A stretch of DNA of 64,000 nucleotides from positions 4,030,001 to 4,094,000 of the forward strand of contig NZ_OY771430.1 of the NCBI RefSeq assembly GCF_963674565.1, read 5' to 3'. This DNA is from an uncultured Carboxylicivirga sp. (lineage in GTDB: Bacteria > Bacteroidota > Bacteroidia > Bacteroidales > Marinilabiliaceae). Shown one piece after another: positions 1 to 10,401 of this stretch; the first letter of the stretch is position 1; each line of letters opens with the position of its first letter. The notes under the pieces were generated by a model. It saw only the letters and a program-made list of their open reading frames with translations, was not told the origin of the DNA and made no database searches. The translations under genes and the position numbers were made by a program.

Positions 1-499
1 CAGCTCCTGCATCACCAAACAACACACAAGTTGTACGATCAGTATAATCAACGATAGATGACATTTTATCAGCGCCAACTACGATAACTTTCTTTTTATT
101 TCCTGATTCAATAAATCGGGTTGCAGTATCCAATGCATATAAAAATCCGGAACAGGCACCGTTTAAGTCAAAACCGTGTGCATTTCTGATATCACATTTA
201 TCGGCAATAATATTGGCAGTTGCCGGAAACGGATGATCAGGAGTAACCGTTGCACAAATAACCAAATCAATTTCTTCGGGTTTCGTTCCAGTTTTCTTTA
301 AAACTTCTTTTACGGCTTCCGCTCCCATATCGGAAGTACCAAGTCCTTCGCCTTTTAAGATATGACGTTCTTTAATACCCACACGGGTCATAATCCACTC
401 ATCAGAGGTATCAACCATCTGACTCAACTCTTCGTTGTTAAGGATATATTCAGGTACAAATCCTCCAACGGCTGTGATGACTGCATTGATTTTTTTCAT
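1..499 (-). CDS. fabH: 3-oxoacyl-ACP synthase III (FabH), 3' end outside window
   Basis: FabH starts type II fatty acid synthesis by condensing acetyl-CoA (or another acyl-CoA) with malonyl-ACP. About 166 N-terminal residues are readable from the ATG at 499; the gene runs off the left edge, so the catalytic His and Asn of the C-terminal half are not in view. The product opens MKKINAVITAVGGFVPEYIL and carries the thiolase-fold segment NGACSGF, with the nucleophilic cysteine at about residue 116. DEWIMTRVGIKERH in the N-terminal part is also typical of the family. It lies downstream of the YceD and rpmF genes on the same strand, an arrangement common in bacteria and often completed by plsX, which is absent here. 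The 255 bp between rpmF and fabH carry no convincing gene. Confidence 0.95.
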   Translation of the reverse strand, partial: MKKINAVITAVGGFVPEYILNNEELSQMVDTSDEWIMTRVGIKERHILKGEGLGTSDMGAEAVKEVLKKTGTKPEEIDLVICATVTPDHPFPATANIIADKCDIRNAHGFDLNGACSGFLYALDTATRFIESGNKKKVIVVGADKMSSIVDYTDRTTCVLFGDAGA

Positions 500-754
500 G
501 CGAACAAATATTATCCATGAGCAATAAATGACTTTCCATCAAAAAAAACAGATCATTGCTCTAATGCTTCCTGTTACAAAGCACCCTATTAAGTTAAATC
601 AAACAAAAAGCAATATGTTACTCTATATATATTATAAGGGGCGGATACAAAAGTACAAATTCAATGATAGTATACAAATTAACCTATGGCCCCAAAACAA
701 AATTTGCCCACAAAAAGATTGCAGGCAAATTTTATTGAATACTCATTCAATAAA

Positions 755-940
755 TTAAGCTGTCACTTCTTTTTCAACAGCTAATTTTCCACGGTAGTAT
801 CCACATTCTCCACATACTGTATGCATTTTAACAGTTGCACCACAGTTTGAACAAACACCTAAAGCAGGAGTTACCGCTTTGTAGTGAGTTCTTCTCTTGT
901 CTCTCCTCGTTTTCGAGGTCTTTCGTTTAGGATGTGCCAT
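755..940 (-). CDS. rpmF: 50S ribosomal protein L32
   Basis: This 61-residue protein has the bL32 pattern. A basic N-terminus (MAHPKRKTSKTRRDKRR) is followed by a zinc ribbon with four cysteines at residues 30, 33, 43 and 46 (CSNC and CGEC). It is therefore the zinc-binding form. It is part of the large ribosomal subunit. The start at 940 lies 14 bp after the YceD-family gene, so the two are almost certainly cotranscribed, and fabH follows on the same strand. Length is usual for Bacteroidota. Confidence 0.97.
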   Translation of the reverse strand: MAHPKRKTSKTRRDKRRTHYKAVTPALGVCSNCGATVKMHTVCGECGYYRGKLAVEKEVTA

Positions 941-954
941 TTTTCAACCTAATT

Positions 955-1503
955 TTACTTGTTTTTATTCACTAAATTTTTGAGAGCCTCCCATCGAGGA
1001 TCTATATAATCGTCTTGCTCTTCGTCTGATGCTTCTTCAACCAGATATTCATCTAACCGACTCAACATCTCAGGATCACAAGTAAGATTCCCATCTTCGT
1101 CTTCCGGGTGTACATGCCTTATTGGCAGTCCCACACAGATAAACTCATACAATAATTGGGCAATATTAATTTCGTGTGCCTCGTGCGGCAGTACGATAAT
1201 CTCATCCGTCGGTTCATCATATTCTTCTCCAAATTTCAAATAAACCAGAGTATGATAATTGACTTCAAGATTAAGTGCATCCAGACAATGATCGCAAACC
1301 GATTCCACTTCTCCGCTGATGTCAAATGTTAAAGTTATTAATGCTGAGCTTTTTTTCAACTCAACCTTTGCTTTCACATTTCCATTTTCAACCAACGGTT
1401 GTTCAAAAAACTTAAAAAATGACTCGCTGATTTCATAATTGAATTCATGCAACCCCTCTTTCAAACCCTTGAACGGGATATCGTAGTCTCTTCGTCTATC
1501 CAC
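955..1503 (-). CDS. YceD/DUF177 family protein
   Basis: This 182-residue protein belongs to the YceD/DUF177 family, whose genes typically sit immediately upstream of rpmF and whose members have been linked to 23S rRNA accumulation. The family's central cysteine pair appears as VCDHCLDAL near residues 68-76. The C-terminal third is strongly acidic, and the protein ends with DPRWEALKNL, the usual ending in Bacteroidota members. It is the first gene of the YceD-rpmF-fabH run. A -7-like element (TACTTTTG on the minus strand, near 1528-1535) lies just upstream, but I see no good -33 partner. The exact biochemical role is not shown by the sequence. Confidence 0.9.
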   Translation of the reverse strand: MDRRRDYDIPFKGLKEGLHEFNYEISESFFKFFEQPLVENGNVKAKVELKKSSALITLTFDISGEVESVCDHCLDALNLEVNYHTLVYLKFGEEYDEPTDEIIVLPHEAHEINIAQLLYEFICVGLPIRHVHPEDEDGNLTCDPEMLSRLDEYLVEEASDEEQDDYIDPRWEALKNLVNKNK

Positions 1504-1636
1504 TTTACCCTATCTAAAAAAACTTTGCAAAAGTATAAAATAAAAGCACGCTAAAAAAGAAAATAGATCTTTTTTAATAGCATATTACATACAGATATGT
1601 TAAAGTTTGCAAATTTACTACTGATAATCAATGCAA

Positions 1637-2797
1637 TCAATCGTTATTTAAGGGAAGAACTATTCTGAAAGTGGTACCTTTGCCAACTTCCGATTCCTTC
1701 ACAAATATTTTTCCGCTGTGATATCCCTCTACAATTCTTTTAGCCAATGACAGTCCAAGTCCCCATCCGCGCAATTTGGTCGTATACCCAGGCTGAAAAA
1801 CTGATTTAAACTGATTTCTTTGCAAGCCCTTACCTGAGTCTTTAACATCAATGATAACATTATCATTTTTACAACTCAAAGAAATAACAATACTTCCTTT
1901 ACCTTTAATGGCATCAATGGCATTCTTACAAAGGTTTTCGAGTACCCATTGAAACAATACATTATTGATACGTGCAACGGGCTTTACATTTTCTTCACAA
2001 ATTACCTGCAAATCAACCTGACTGGCTATCCTTCTTTGGAGATAACCCACAATATCATTCACTACTGGCAAAAGCTCTTCATTACGAAGTTCCGGTTTTG
2101 ATCCTATCTTTGAAAAACGATCGGTAATAACCTGGAGCCGTTTCACATCTTTAGCCAGTTCATTGGCAATTTCAGAATCCTCATCCCGCATTTTTAAAAC
2201 ATCCACCCATCCCAGCAAAGAAGAGGTTGGCGTTCCTAACTGGTGTGCTGTTTCTTTTGACATACCCACCCAAACCTGATCCTGTTCAGCCTTACGTGCA
2301 GAGCTAAATGCCAGGTATGCAACAACAATAAACAAAGCAACCACCATTAACTGAACAATCGGGAACCAGCTTAATGCCCTTATTAATAATGAATCCTGAT
2401 AATATAAATATTGAAACTCTTGACTTCCCAGATCAATAATAATTGGTTCGGTTGAACTTTTCATCTTATCAAATACCTTATTAAGGTAACTAATACTGTC
2501 GCGCTGATTGATGGCAACATTTCGATGCACTAAGATATTATCCTCACCGTCAGCTATAATCAAGGGAATTGTGGTATTCTGACTAATAATCTGTAAGATA
2601 AGAGGTATTACAGATTCAGGTGCATCAACATCTGTTAATTGCCTGTATGCCTCCTGCCATAGTTCTAATTTTTTACGCTCTTCTTCCTTTAACTGATTGG
2701 TTAAGCGATATGTATAAAGCAATGTGAAAGAGCCAATAACAACAGCTCCCAGTAGCAGAAGTAATTTCCAGACTTTCTTGCGGGTATGATAACTCAT
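1637..2797 (-). CDS. Membrane sensor histidine kinase
   Basis: A 386-residue two-component sensor kinase. A membrane segment at about residues 10-28 and another at about 145-163 flank a small extracytoplasmic region of roughly 115 residues with no domain I recognise. The H-box follows directly, with the phosphoacceptor His at residue 185 (SKETAHQLGTPTSSLLGW). The ATPase domain has an N-box (ENLCKNAIDAI), a G1 box (DSGKGL) and GWGLGLSLAKRI. The His motif AHQLGTPTSS differs from the usual SHELRTPL and belongs to a kinase subgroup common in Bacteroidota. No response regulator is adjacent. The next upstream gene is a hybrid kinase on the same strand about 70 bp away. The signal is unknown. Confidence 0.92.
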   Translation of the reverse strand: MSYHTRKKVWKLLLLLGAVVIGSFTLLYTYRLTNQLKEEERKKLELWQEAYRQLTDVDAPESVIPLILQIISQNTTIPLIIADGEDNILVHRNVAINQRDSISYLNKVFDKMKSSTEPIIIDLGSQEFQYLYYQDSLLIRALSWFPIVQLMVVALFIVVAYLAFSSARKAEQDQVWVGMSKETAHQLGTPTSSLLGWVDVLKMRDEDSEIANELAKDVKRLQVITDRFSKIGSKPELRNEELLPVVNDIVGYLQRRIASQVDLQVICEENVKPVARINNVLFQWVLENLCKNAIDAIKGKGSIVISLSCKNDNVIIDVKDSGKGLQRNQFKSVFQPGYTTKLRGWGLGLSLAKRIVEGYHSGKIFVKESEVGKGTTFRIVLPLNND

Positions 2798-2867
2798 GAT
2801 ACTCTTTTTATCCTAATATGACAGGGCTGAGTATTTAAACGTATTTAAAGGTAAATTATTACCATCA

Positions 2868-5657
2868 TTATAAATTACACCACTTATCAAGCATACGTGA
2901 TAAATCATCCAGACGGGTCGGTTTCATAATAAAATCATCCATTCCGGCCTCCATTACGACTTGTTTATCGGTTTCATCAACACTGGCAGTCATTGCAATA
3001 ACCGGGCATTCAGACATTTCTATTTTAATCTGTTTAATTGCTGCTAATCCATCCATTTCCGGCATCATCACATCCATAAAAACAATGTCATACTTCTTGC
3101 TTCTCATCTTATTTAAAGCTTCCATACCATTGTTGGCCACATCAATTTCCTGACCTATCTTTCTGAAAAGATTCTTAGCCAAGCGTTGATTCAATATATT
3201 ATCTTCAGCAACCAACACATTTAATTGTTTTGGCTCAATTGCAATGTGATTAGCCACATTCGGGAACGATTTCAAAATAAAATCTTTTAAAACCTGATAA
3301 TTTACAGGCTTACGAAAATAAGCATCTGCTCCAAGACGTTTAGCAACAGTAGTGTTACTTGGTTCAAAATCTGAACTTTGAATGATCACAGGCATCCGCT
3401 TGTGCAGTTTATGATTATAAATCTCCTGTAAGAATTCCAATCCATTAAAGTCAGGACGATGATCGACCACCATCATCTGATGCTTATCATCTGTTCTAAT
3501 TATATCAATACTATCATTGGATGGAGGTAATACCTTATAATCAATGCCTAATGTGGACAAATTCTTTAGCAAAACATTTACATGCATCAGCTCATCAGTG
3601 ATGATAAAAGTTTTAATCTGTTTAAAAGAGACAATGCTAGTTTTATTATAATCCTTTGTGTATCCTTTGGTTCTATAAGGTAAAGTAAAGGTAAATGAAG
3701 CCCCCGGATTATCCAGATCGTTGGATAATTCAGACGGGCTTTCTGCCCAGATTTCACCTCCCATCAGATTGACTAACTCCTTCGAAATGGTAATACCTAA
3801 GCCGGTACCTCCATACTTGCGCGTAATACTCTCATCAGCCTGCGAAAATGAATTGAAGATTGTTTTAAGCTTTTCTTTTCTTATTCCAATACCTGTATCC
3901 TTAATCGTAAACGCAATTGCGGGAGAACCATTTAAACCTCTTACCTCTTTTATACTGAGATGAATTTTGCCCTTCTCTGTAAATTTAATAGCATTGCTAA
4001 ATAAATTATTTAACACCTGTCGAAAACGAATGAGATCGCCCATGTAATTACTTGGCAACAAGAGATTACTTGTCCAGGTTAAATCCAGATTTTTCTGCTG
4101 CGCTTTTGGAAGGAAATTATGCACACAACTTTCAACTTCGTTCTGCATGTTAAAAGGAATGGATTCGATCTCAAAGCGACCGGCTTCAATTTTTGAGAAA
4201 TCAAGAATATCATTGATCAACACCAATAGTGTATCGGCAGAGCGTTTAACAACATTCAACATTTCACGGTCATCCTCTTTTAAATCAGATGTCAACATAA
4301 TATCTGTCATCCCTATCATGCTATTCAGAGGAGTTCGTAACTCGTGGCTGATATTGGCAATAAAAGTGGATTTTGCTTTGTTGGCCAACTCTTCATTCCT
4401 CCTTTCTTTCTCAAGAAAAGATACCTCAACAAAAACCTGTAAACTGTATTCTTCACGCAACAAGTAAAACACAATCTGCTCATGCAGTATTACAGATTCT
4501 TCATTGTTTTTATTGGTAAATACATATTTGTTTGATTGTGTTGAATAAGTTGTTTTTTCAAGTCGCGTTTTATTTTCAAATAAGACCTCATCGTTTGCCT
4601 TACGGCCAACCAACTGATCTTCATCATCGAAAGCAAATAATCTTAAGGCGGCTTTATTAACCTGTCGTATTCTGTTAGATCCATCCAGAAGCACCACACC
4701 TACTGGTAGGTAATGAATAATTTGCCTTAAAGCCTCTTCTGATTTTTTTAAACTTCGCTCATCTTGTACATGTCGCCTGAAAAATACAGTAAATACAACA
4801 ACAATAAGCGTAACAACAAATATTGATATGGCAACTAAAACAATAGAATTACGTGCAATTGAAGAAGTTATCACATCCATTGGCATTGAAAAGGCCAGAT
4901 AGTAATCATTACCACTAAAATCTAACCTGTTAAAGACCGTAAGCACCTTTAATTCTTCATATTCAGCATGAATAGTATGAATCTTATAAAACCATTTTTT
5001 CCCTTTAATATATTCCGAAGAACCTTCCAACACAGGATAAAAAGCTTTCTTATGCAAAGTATTGTATACAACCCATCCATTGGGTTTCATCACCCATTGA
5101 AAATGAAAATCTTCGAGATTAAAATTGTAAAAGGCAGAATTAAAAAATGCATCCAACATCATTTCAAACTGCATATAACCAACGACCCTGGTTTGATTAA
5201 ATAAGGGCTGAACATAGGTAATCTTTGTTCCTTGAGGATTTATATACATTTGGCTAGTAATAAACTCATCCACATCACCTACACCAAAAGATGATATAAA
5301 AGTATTCCCTTGCCCTTTAGTCAACTCGAACACATTACCATTGATATCCGTAATTTTTAACGAATTCAAGTGCTCAGAATAGCTATGAAAAAGTAATTCC
5401 AGTCGTTTTTGTACTTCAGTTGACTCTGCCTTATCCTTAAATAATTTTCGAAGCTCAACCTCAGATACTAATATAGAGATATTTGTATGGGTTTTATTGA
5501 AGTATTGATTTAACTGTTCACCAACAATTAATGATTGCTTAAGCAGAATATCCTTCTGAGTATTTATCTGACTTTTATAAGTATCAACGTAATAGTATAC
5601 ATTGGAAAGTATAAGAAAGACAATACTAACAATAGCTATAATGATGGCTTTCTTCAT
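2868..5657 (-). CDS. Hybrid sensor histidine kinase with two receiver domains
   Basis: A 929-residue hybrid kinase. An N-terminal membrane helix (about 5-25) and a second near 272-294 enclose a Cache-like periplasmic sensor. A PAS-like domain follows (about 305-420), then HisKA with the phosphoacceptor His at residue 438 (ISHELRTPLNSMIG). The HATPase has FSNAIKF, DTGIGI and GGTGLGI. Two receiver domains end the protein. The first is unusual (VVDHRPDFNG); the second is canonical, with AEDN, the phosphoacceptor Asp at residue 862 in FMDVMMPEMDG, and the conserved Lys in IMKPT. No DNA-binding domain is present, so output probably goes to an unlinked Hpt or regulator protein. The target and ligand cannot be read from the sequence. 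Confidence 0.92.
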   Translation of the reverse strand: MKKAIIIAIVSIVFLILSNVYYYVDTYKSQINTQKDILLKQSLIVGEQLNQYFNKTHTNISILVSEVELRKLFKDKAESTEVQKRLELLFHSYSEHLNSLKITDINGNVFELTKGQGNTFISSFGVGDVDEFITSQMYINPQGTKITYVQPLFNQTRVVGYMQFEMMLDAFFNSAFYNFNLEDFHFQWVMKPNGWVVYNTLHKKAFYPVLEGSSEYIKGKKWFYKIHTIHAEYEELKVLTVFNRLDFSGNDYYLAFSMPMDVITSSIARNSIVLVAISIFVVTLIVVVFTVFFRRHVQDERSLKKSEEALRQIIHYLPVGVVLLDGSNRIRQVNKAALRLFAFDDEDQLVGRKANDEVLFENKTRLEKTTYSTQSNKYVFTNKNNEESVILHEQIVFYLLREEYSLQVFVEVSFLEKERRNEELANKAKSTFIANISHELRTPLNSMIGMTDIMLTSDLKEDDREMLNVVKRSADTLLVLINDILDFSKIEAGRFEIESIPFNMQNEVESCVHNFLPKAQQKNLDLTWTSNLLLPSNYMGDLIRFRQVLNNLFSNAIKFTEKGKIHLSIKEVRGLNGSPAIAFTIKDTGIGIRKEKLKTIFNSFSQADESITRKYGGTGLGITISKELVNLMGGEIWAESPSELSNDLDNPGASFTFTLPYRTKGYTKDYNKTSIVSFKQIKTFIITDELMHVNVLLKNLSTLGIDYKVLPPSNDSIDIIRTDDKHQMMVVDHRPDFNGLEFLQEIYNHKLHKRMPVIIQSSDFEPSNTTVAKRLGADAYFRKPVNYQVLKDFILKSFPNVANHIAIEPKQLNVLVAEDNILNQRLAKNLFRKIGQEIDVANNGMEALNKMRSKKYDIVFMDVMMPEMDGLAAIKQIKIEMSECPVIAMTASVDETDKQVVMEAGMDDFIMKPTRLDDLSRMLDKWCNL

Positions 5658-5735
5658 TGTTAATTTTAGCAGTAACGTGTTTTATGTTTAAACGAAATAC
5701 GTTAAACATAGAATAAAGTTCCGTTAAAAACAACC

Positions 5736-6662
5736 TCAACGATACTTTTCGTTCTTATTTAGAAGGATACTTAGGTAACTCTCATAACGCGACTGCGCTA
5801 TTTCTTCATTTATTACTGCTTCTTTTACAGCACAACCGGGTTCATTGTTATGCGTACAATTGTTAAAGCGGCAGCCTTTGGCTGCATTAAAAATTTCTCT
5901 GAAATAATGATAAAGTTCTTCTTTTTCTATGTGTATCAATCCAAAACCTCTGATACCGGGAGTATCAATTATATAACCGCCGAAACTTAGCGGATGCATC
6001 TCCGCAAATGTTGTGGTATGTCGTCCTGATTGATGAATTTCTGAGATTTCTGCAGTTTTCAAATTCAAGCCAGGTTCAACACGATTGATGAGTGTTGATT
6101 TACCAACACCTGAATGCCCGTTAAGAACACTAATTTTATCTTTTAGTAATTCTTTAATCTCTTCAAGGCCCTCCTCTTTTTTTGCTGATACAGCAAGTGT
6201 TGGATATCCAATACCTTCATACAATTCCCGCCATTCTGCCAACATCCTTTTATGAGGCGGATCATAACGATCTGTTTTATTAAATATTAACCGAACAGGT
6301 ATTCGGTATGCTTCGGCAGCAGCAATAAATCTGTCGACAAAAACACGGGTTGTAATCGGATAGTTAATGGTAACAATTAATACCGCCTGATCAACATTGG
6401 CAGCCAGTATCTGCGATTCTTTTGAAAGGTTGGTTGATTTTCGAATAATATAGTTACGACGTGCCTTAACTTCTGAAATCACCCCTTCATCATCCATAAC
6501 ATCAACAAAAACTTCATCACCAACAGCCACGGGATTAGTGCTCCTGATTTCATCCAGTCTGATTTTACCTCTAATGCGGCAAATCAATAAGGTTGAATCA
6601 TTGAGCAATACCGTGTAACGGCTACCTGTAGACTTAATAACTAGACCTTCCTTTCTATCCAT
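5736..6662 (-). CDS. rsgA: Ribosome small-subunit biogenesis GTPase RsgA
   Basis: RsgA is a circularly permuted GTPase that assists late 30S subunit maturation. The 308-residue product has the expected order: an N-terminal OB-fold (about 1-75), then G4 (FNKTDR), then the P-loop G1 (NGHSGVGKSTLIN), then G3 (IDTPGIRGFG). A C-terminal zinc knuckle contains GCRFNNCTHNNEPGCAV, giving the Cys/His ligands. The permuted motif order by itself separates it from classical GTPases such as Era. Start is at the ATG at 6662. It is divergent from the large hybrid kinase beginning at 6886. Confidence 0.97.
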   Translation of the reverse strand: MDRKEGLVIKSTGSRYTVLLNDSTLLICRIRGKIRLDEIRSTNPVAVGDEVFVDVMDDEGVISEVKARRNYIIRKSTNLSKESQILAANVDQAVLIVTINYPITTRVFVDRFIAAAEAYRIPVRLIFNKTDRYDPPHKRMLAEWRELYEGIGYPTLAVSAKKEEGLEEIKELLKDKISVLNGHSGVGKSTLINRVEPGLNLKTAEISEIHQSGRHTTTFAEMHPLSFGGYIIDTPGIRGFGLIHIEKEELYHYFREIFNAAKGCRFNNCTHNNEPGCAVKEAVINEEIAQSRYESYLSILLNKNEKYR

Positions 6663-6885
6663 TGAAGCATTTTTCTCAAAAATAAGAGATTGATTCGAAA
6701 TTTACATTCTAAATGATAACTATTATTCTAAGTTTTTTACACCAATACCTGTTTTTCTTTTAGTAATAAAAACAATAGCTCTATTTGAATGGTTACATTT
6801 GCATAATAATTTATGCAAGGTCTTTTTGCACCATATCAAGGAATTAGTATATTGCATAAGGCTTATAACAAGGGGCGAAATTTAA

Positions 6886-9800
6886 ATGACAAACAAAAAA
6901 GAGCAGGAATTATATCGTCTTGAGGCTGAAAATAAAAGACTTAAGAGATTGATTACACGAATGCACCGTGGCATATGGGGTATTCAACAAGGAGGAGATT
7001 TGTCGCTAAAAGAAGATGAACAGGAACAACTTCCCCTATACATCACATCCATCCTGGTAGCTCAACTTCCATTTGAAGAACGAATTAACAAAGTACTCGA
7101 AGCTCTTGGTACGTTTGCAGAAGTTAGCCGCATCTATATTTTTGAAAACTGGGATGATAATAAACGAATGAAAAACACCTTTGAATGGTGTAATGACGGA
7201 GTTATCCCTCAAATTGAATTTCTTCAGGACATACAGTATGATGAGTTTCCACATTGGAAAAAACTACTAACCGAAGATGGCTTCATAAAAGCATCCGACA
7301 TAAAAGCATTGCCTGAGGAACTGCATGGAATCCTGGCCTCTCAGAGTATCGAATCCATCCTTGTCATTCCTCTCCATGTGAATGGCATTTTTTTTGGTTT
7401 CATTGGCTTTGATGAATGTAGCTTCAATCGCGAATGGTTGCCTCATGAATTTGATTTATTGAAGCTGGCTTCCCGATTGATTTCCAATGCCTATGAAAAT
7501 GAGTTAAACCAAAAACAAATCATCAAACAAAATTCCGATCAGAAATTACTCCTTGATATCAGTCGTTTATTGGTATCAAAACTATCGTTCGGAGAAAAGA
7601 TTGATGGCAGCATTAAAAAGCTAGCCGAACACCATCTCTTAGATCAGGTATTTGTATACGAAAATGGTGATGAAAACGGATATTGTTGTTTGACCAATTT
7701 CTATCAGGATGATTCAATTCATAAATCTTTTGATTCAATTCAATTATTGAATTATGAGAAAGATATTCCTGGCTGGCTTGATATATTTAAACAAACAGGT
7801 GTATTTTGCTCTGCAACTGCTCCTTTACAATACCGTTCAAATAATGCTTTTGTAAACCTGCTGCCCAATAATCTGATTGTTGCGGTGCCCATTCGTTCCA
7901 AAGAGGCCTTTTGGGGTTTTTTAGTGACTATTGGAAACAGAAATAGAGGTTGCAACTCATTCAACGAAACAGCCTTCTCAACGGTAGCTGATATGATGGC
8001 TGGTGCCTATGAGCGTGAAAATGCCAATCTGAAATTAAAACAGAACCGCGACGAGATTCTGAACATCAACCGCGAAATTGAGAAGAAGGAAGCTTTCTTG
8101 CAGAATCTGTTAAGTTCGGCACCAATCGGAATTATCCTGGTTCGAAACAGAAAGATCGAATACATCAATTCTGCCATCATGCAGACCTCCGGCTATCTGA
8201 AGGAAGAGCTTATTGGCAGCCCGCTGGCAGATTATTATTACCAGAACAAAGAAGACGAAGAAAAAATAAATGCTTTCTACCAACAGATTGATGATGAAGG
8301 TATTGCTTCAATGGAAGTAACTTTAAGAGATAAAATAGGTGATCCTGTAGAATTACGTGTGTTAGGTAAGCAAATGCCTGATAACGACAAGGACATGTGC
8401 TATTTGTTGATTTCAGAAGATATCTCAACCATCAAAGAAGCTGAAAAAAATCTGGAAGAAAGCGAGATTCGCAATCAAAAAATAATAGAATCAACTGTTG
8501 ATGGCATCTTTATTTTCAGTATTCAGAAAGATCTGATCTTTGCAAACACAGCAGGGCTCAACATGCTTGGATATCAATTTGATGAACTCGCAAACAAAGA
8601 TCTGGATGAAATTTTTCCTGATACTATTTTTGTTGAACGCTTCGAAGAAGCCATGCAACAAATTTTGAAAGGAATGGATTTTATTGGGGATGTTCAATTG
8701 CTTCATAACAACAAAGAGATTATTCATACCGAGATTTATGCAACCGGTATCCAGTTGGAGGGTAAACTTCATGCATACTTTTCACTTCACAACATCTCTA
8801 AAAGAAAAAGAAAAGAAGAAGAACTTAAGCAAAGCGAATACAAATTCAGAGCCCTTACCGAGAACTCACCTGATCATATTATCCGGATCGATCGTAAAGG
8901 TACTTTATCATTCTGTAATGCAGCATTCCTAAAAGATTTTAATCTGGATGCCACTGATTGCATTGGTAAAAAAATGAATGAGCTCAATATGCTACCTGAA
9001 GAATTTATTTCAGGCCTTAATAATGCCATTGGGGATGTATTGATTTCGAAAACCATTACACCAGTTGAGTTAGAATTTGCCTTTAACGGCCAGACATACG
9101 CATTTGACTGGACAATTACACCCGAAACTGATGATAATAATAACCTGTCGTCGCTACTGTTGGTTGGTAGAAACTTCACTTTGCGTAAAAGAGCAGAGCA
9201 GGAACTAATTGTTGCCAAAGAAAAGGCTGAGAGTGCTGACAATCTGAAATCAGCTTTCCTGGCTAATATGAGTCATGAAATCAGAACTCCGTTAAATGCC
9301 ATTGTTGGTTTTACCAACTTACTGAATGAAGATTTCATCAGTGATGAAGAAAAAGTAGAATATATTCAAATTATCAATACAAGCTCAGAACACCTGATGG
9401 CTTTGATTAACGACATTGTGGATCTGGCCAAAATAGAAAGTGGAGAACTGAGCATTCACCTTCAGGAGTCGAATCCTAACGAGGTGCTTGAGAAATTATT
9501 CCATTTATATGAAAAACGGATGGATCTGGATTCGAAAAAACACCTTAAGTTTTACCTGAATCTACCTGAAGACAGTGCTCAGTACCTGGTACCTTGTGAT
9601 CTTAAACGGTTTAACCAGATTTTCACTAATCTGCTTAGTAATGCTTTTAAATTTACACCGAAAGGCTTTATCGAGATGGGTTATGTCAGAGAAGATGATG
9701 ATTTGAGATTTTATGTTCGTGACACTGGTATTGGTATCAGCCCTGAAAAGCAAGCTATCATTTTCGATCCTTTCAGACAAGAAGAAGAAAACACGGCCAA

Positions 9801-10401
9801 GCATTATGGAGGAACAGGTTTAGGCCTGTCTATTTCGAAACGTCTGGTTGAAGCCATGAGCAGTAAACTGGAACTTTCTTCAGAGAAAAACAAAGGATCT
9901 GAGTTTTCATTTCTTTTACCAATAAGTGAAAAGAAATCAGAACCAATCATTGTTAAAATACCAAAACAGGTTAAAGAAACAAATAACCTTGTAATACCTG
10001 TTAATGTAAGCTGGCCCGATAAAATAATTTTATTGGTTGATGCAACCAGCACTGCCCAATTGCAAATGCGCAAAAACCTGGAGCAAACAAAAATAACGTT
10101 GATATCAGCACGTACTCCTAATTCAGCAAGAGAATTATTGCTGAAACGTAACGATATTGATCTTGTATTGATGGATATTAATATGCCGGGTCTGGATGCC
10201 GACGAATTTATTCAAAGTATCAGACAACTGGGTATTGGCATTCCTTTTATTGCACAATCAATCGACATTGATGAGAAAAAAACAAATGCTCTTTTAACAT
10301 CTGGCTTTGATGATTCGATAAGTAAACCCATACAAAAAGATGAGTTGTTGCAGAAGATCAATATTGCGCTAAAAGGAATTCATAAATCGCAGTTAAACTA
10401 A
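6886..10401 (+). CDS. Cytoplasmic multi-sensor (GAF/PAS) hybrid histidine kinase
   Basis: This 1171-residue kinase has no membrane helix, so it probably senses an internal signal. After a short coiled coil (residues 1-22) come two GAF-like domains (about 50-205 and 225-375). Three PAS domains follow (about 405-520, 525-645, 650-775), then HisKA with the phosphoacceptor His at residue 797 (LANMSHEIRTPLNAIVGF). The HATPase has DTGIGI and GGTGLGLSISKRL. A C-terminal receiver has the acceptor Asp at about residue 1097 (LVLMDINMPG) and the Lys in ISKPI. Its first acidic pocket reads LLVDATST, lacking the second acidic residue of the usual DD/ED pair, so phosphorylation of this receiver may be weak. 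The gene is convergent with cvpA; the two stop codons overlap. Confidence 0.92.
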   Translation: MTNKKEQELYRLEAENKRLKRLITRMHRGIWGIQQGGDLSLKEDEQEQLPLYITSILVAQLPFEERINKVLEALGTFAEVSRIYIFENWDDNKRMKNTFEWCNDGVIPQIEFLQDIQYDEFPHWKKLLTEDGFIKASDIKALPEELHGILASQSIESILVIPLHVNGIFFGFIGFDECSFNREWLPHEFDLLKLASRLISNAYENELNQKQIIKQNSDQKLLLDISRLLVSKLSFGEKIDGSIKKLAEHHLLDQVFVYENGDENGYCCLTNFYQDDSIHKSFDSIQLLNYEKDIPGWLDIFKQTGVFCSATAPLQYRSNNAFVNLLPNNLIVAVPIRSKEAFWGFLVTIGNRNRGCNSFNETAFSTVADMMAGAYERENANLKLKQNRDEILNINREIEKKEAFLQNLLSSAPIGIILVRNRKIEYINSAIMQTSGYLKEELIGSPLADYYYQNKEDEEKINAFYQQIDDEGIASMEVTLRDKIGDPVELRVLGKQMPDNDKDMCYLLISEDISTIKEAEKNLEESEIRNQKIIESTVDGIFIFSIQKDLIFANTAGLNMLGYQFDELANKDLDEIFPDTIFVERFEEAMQQILKGMDFIGDVQLLHNNKEIIHTEIYATGIQLEGKLHAYFSLHNISKRKRKEEELKQSEYKFRALTENSPDHIIRIDRKGTLSFCNAAFLKDFNLDATDCIGKKMNELNMLPEEFISGLNNAIGDVLISKTITPVELEFAFNGQTYAFDWTITPETDDNNNLSSLLLVGRNFTLRKRAEQELIVAKEKAESADNLKSAFLANMSHEIRTPLNAIVGFTNLLNEDFISDEEKVEYIQIINTSSEHLMALINDIVDLAKIESGELSIHLQESNPNEVLEKLFHLYEKRMDLDSKKHLKFYLNLPEDSAQYLVPCDLKRFNQIFTNLLSNAFKFTPKGFIEMGYVREDDDLRFYVRDTGIGISPEKQAIIFDPFRQEEENTAKHYGGTGLGLSISKRLVEAMSSKLELSSEKNKGSEFSFLLPISEKKSEPIIVKIPKQVKETNNLVIPVNVSWPDKIILLVDATSTAQLQMRKNLEQTKITLISARTPNSARELLLKRNDIDLVLMDINMPGLDADEFIQSIRQLGIGIPFIAQSIDIDEKKTNALLTSGFDDSISKPIQKDELLQKINIALKGIHKSQLN

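Noticed and set aside
528..758. Small plus-strand frame between fabH and rpmF
   Set aside because: 76 codons of low-complexity, Lys/Gln-rich sequence overlapping the end of rpmF, with no recognisable domain or start signal.
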